From Caulobacter sp. S45 (GTDB lineage: Bacteria; Pseudomonadota; Alphaproteobacteria; Caulobacterales; Caulobacteraceae): 64,000 nucleotides of DNA. Where the stretch lies: NCBI RefSeq assembly GCF_009765965.1, contig NZ_LMUL01000011.1:79173-143172 (forward strand). The letters are read 5' to 3'. Positions 63,674-64,000 of this stretch are shown in pieces (within the stretch, counting starts at the first letter, position 1; each line of letters starts with the position of its first letter). The notes below the pieces were generated by a model. That model saw only the letters and a program-made list of their open reading frames with translations. It made no database searches and had not been told where the DNA came from. The position numbers were made by a program, and so were the translations under genes.

Positions 63674-64000
63674 ATGACAATGGGCGCCGCACATCTCAAG
63701 ACTATGGTTAGAATGATGCTGTTTCCGGGCGTTCTCGCGCTCGCGATAGCGGCCTTACTTTCCAAGCAAGAGGTTGTCGCCGCGACCATTCCTTGGGAGC
63801 ATGTGGTTCATGCTGTGATGTTTTACGTCATCACAATGGGCCTATTTCTTGCGTTTCCAAGGTCACGCCGTATGGATATTGTTGAGTCGACCTTGCTGTG
63901 CGGCATCCTCTTCCAGATCGTCAGCCGGGGACTGGGGCGGCAGTGGCATCTGGTCGATATCATTGCAGACGCGGTCGGCGCCTTTGCGGTGATCGCTCCC
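63674..64000 (+). CDS. VanZ-like membrane protein (partial, copy 2)
   Basis: The gene runs off the right edge; 109 codons are visible. Starts at 63674 and 63680 are in the same frame. Three hydrophobic segments are seen: LFPGVLALAIAALLS, HVVHAVMFYVITMGLFLAF and VESTLLCGILFQIVSRGL. The pattern of a membrane-embedded His pair early and a GRQWHLVDIIADAVGA block later matches VanZ-like proteins and copy 1 at 43761-44135. The C-terminus is missing from the window. Confidence 0.65.
   Translation, partial: MTMGAAHLKTMVRMMLFPGVLALAIAALLSKQEVVAATIPWEHVVHAVMFYVITMGLFLAFPRSRRMDIVESTLLCGILFQIVSRGLGRQWHLVDIIADAVGAFAVIAP

Noticed and set aside
1..64000. CRISPR array, tRNA or rRNA genes
   Set aside because: I saw no regularly spaced repeats and no recognisable tRNA or rRNA sequence while reading, although without a covariance search a tRNA could be missed.

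Overview
The window is GC-rich, densely coding DNA from an alphaproteobacterium. The gene content (PrsD/PrsE-like type I secretion, ExoA/ExoO/ExoY-like enzymes and a proteobacterial-type lasso peptide locus) fits Caulobacterales or a relative. This placement is inferred from gene families only; there is no rRNA or other phylogenetic marker here.

Most of the window is one large exopolysaccharide (EPS) region. The parts of a Wzx/Wzy pathway are present: an ExoY/WcaJ-type priming sugar transferase (45.3-46.0 kb), UDP-glucose 6-dehydrogenase (49.4-50.7), about nine glycosyltransferases, a Wzx-like flippase (50.9-52.4), a Wzy/O-antigen-ligase-like membrane protein (30.4-31.8), a Wzc-like co-polymerase with tyrosine-kinase domain (25.9-28.2), a beta-barrel outer-membrane protein (28.2-29.5) and a Wza-type export protein (29.7-30.2). 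Acylation would come from an MBOAT/SGNH pair (8.3-10.9) and two acyltransferase-3 proteins (54.3-56.3, 58.6-59.7). Two paralogous GH16 glycanases are present, one with RTX repeats beside a type I secretion ABC/HlyD pair (4.7-14.1; a TolC-like protein lies at 32.3-33.9) and one with a Sec signal peptide (46.1-47.0). This parallels ExsH/ExoK of Sinorhizobium. The product is probably an acidic, acylated heteropolysaccharide.

Inside the EPS region, at about 17.3-24.8 kb, lies a lasso peptide locus. The minus strand carries a 53-aa precursor (22448-22609), a PqqD-like recognition protein, a transglutaminase-like leader peptidase, an asparagine-synthetase-like cyclase, an HPr-kinase-like lasso kinase and a nucleotidyltransferase. 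An ABC exporter is divergently encoded. A strong intrinsic terminator separates the precursor gene from the enzyme genes. The predicted core ends in Ser, the known target of such kinases. A PilZ protein follows the nucleotidyltransferase.

Other content: three PPP-type metallophosphatases (2.4, 34.4 and 62.0 kb), two small membrane proteins sharing a C-terminal CWGSYY motif, a SPOR protein, two VanZ-like proteins (one cut by the window edge), one intact 2OG-Fe(II) oxygenase and one interrupted by an amber codon, a serine recombinase, a ricin-lectin fragment, and an IS630-family element inserted exactly in the stop codon of an acyltransferase gene. The first 1.4 kb, 56.3-57.6 kb and several 0.3-0.6 kb gaps hold no gene I can support strongly.
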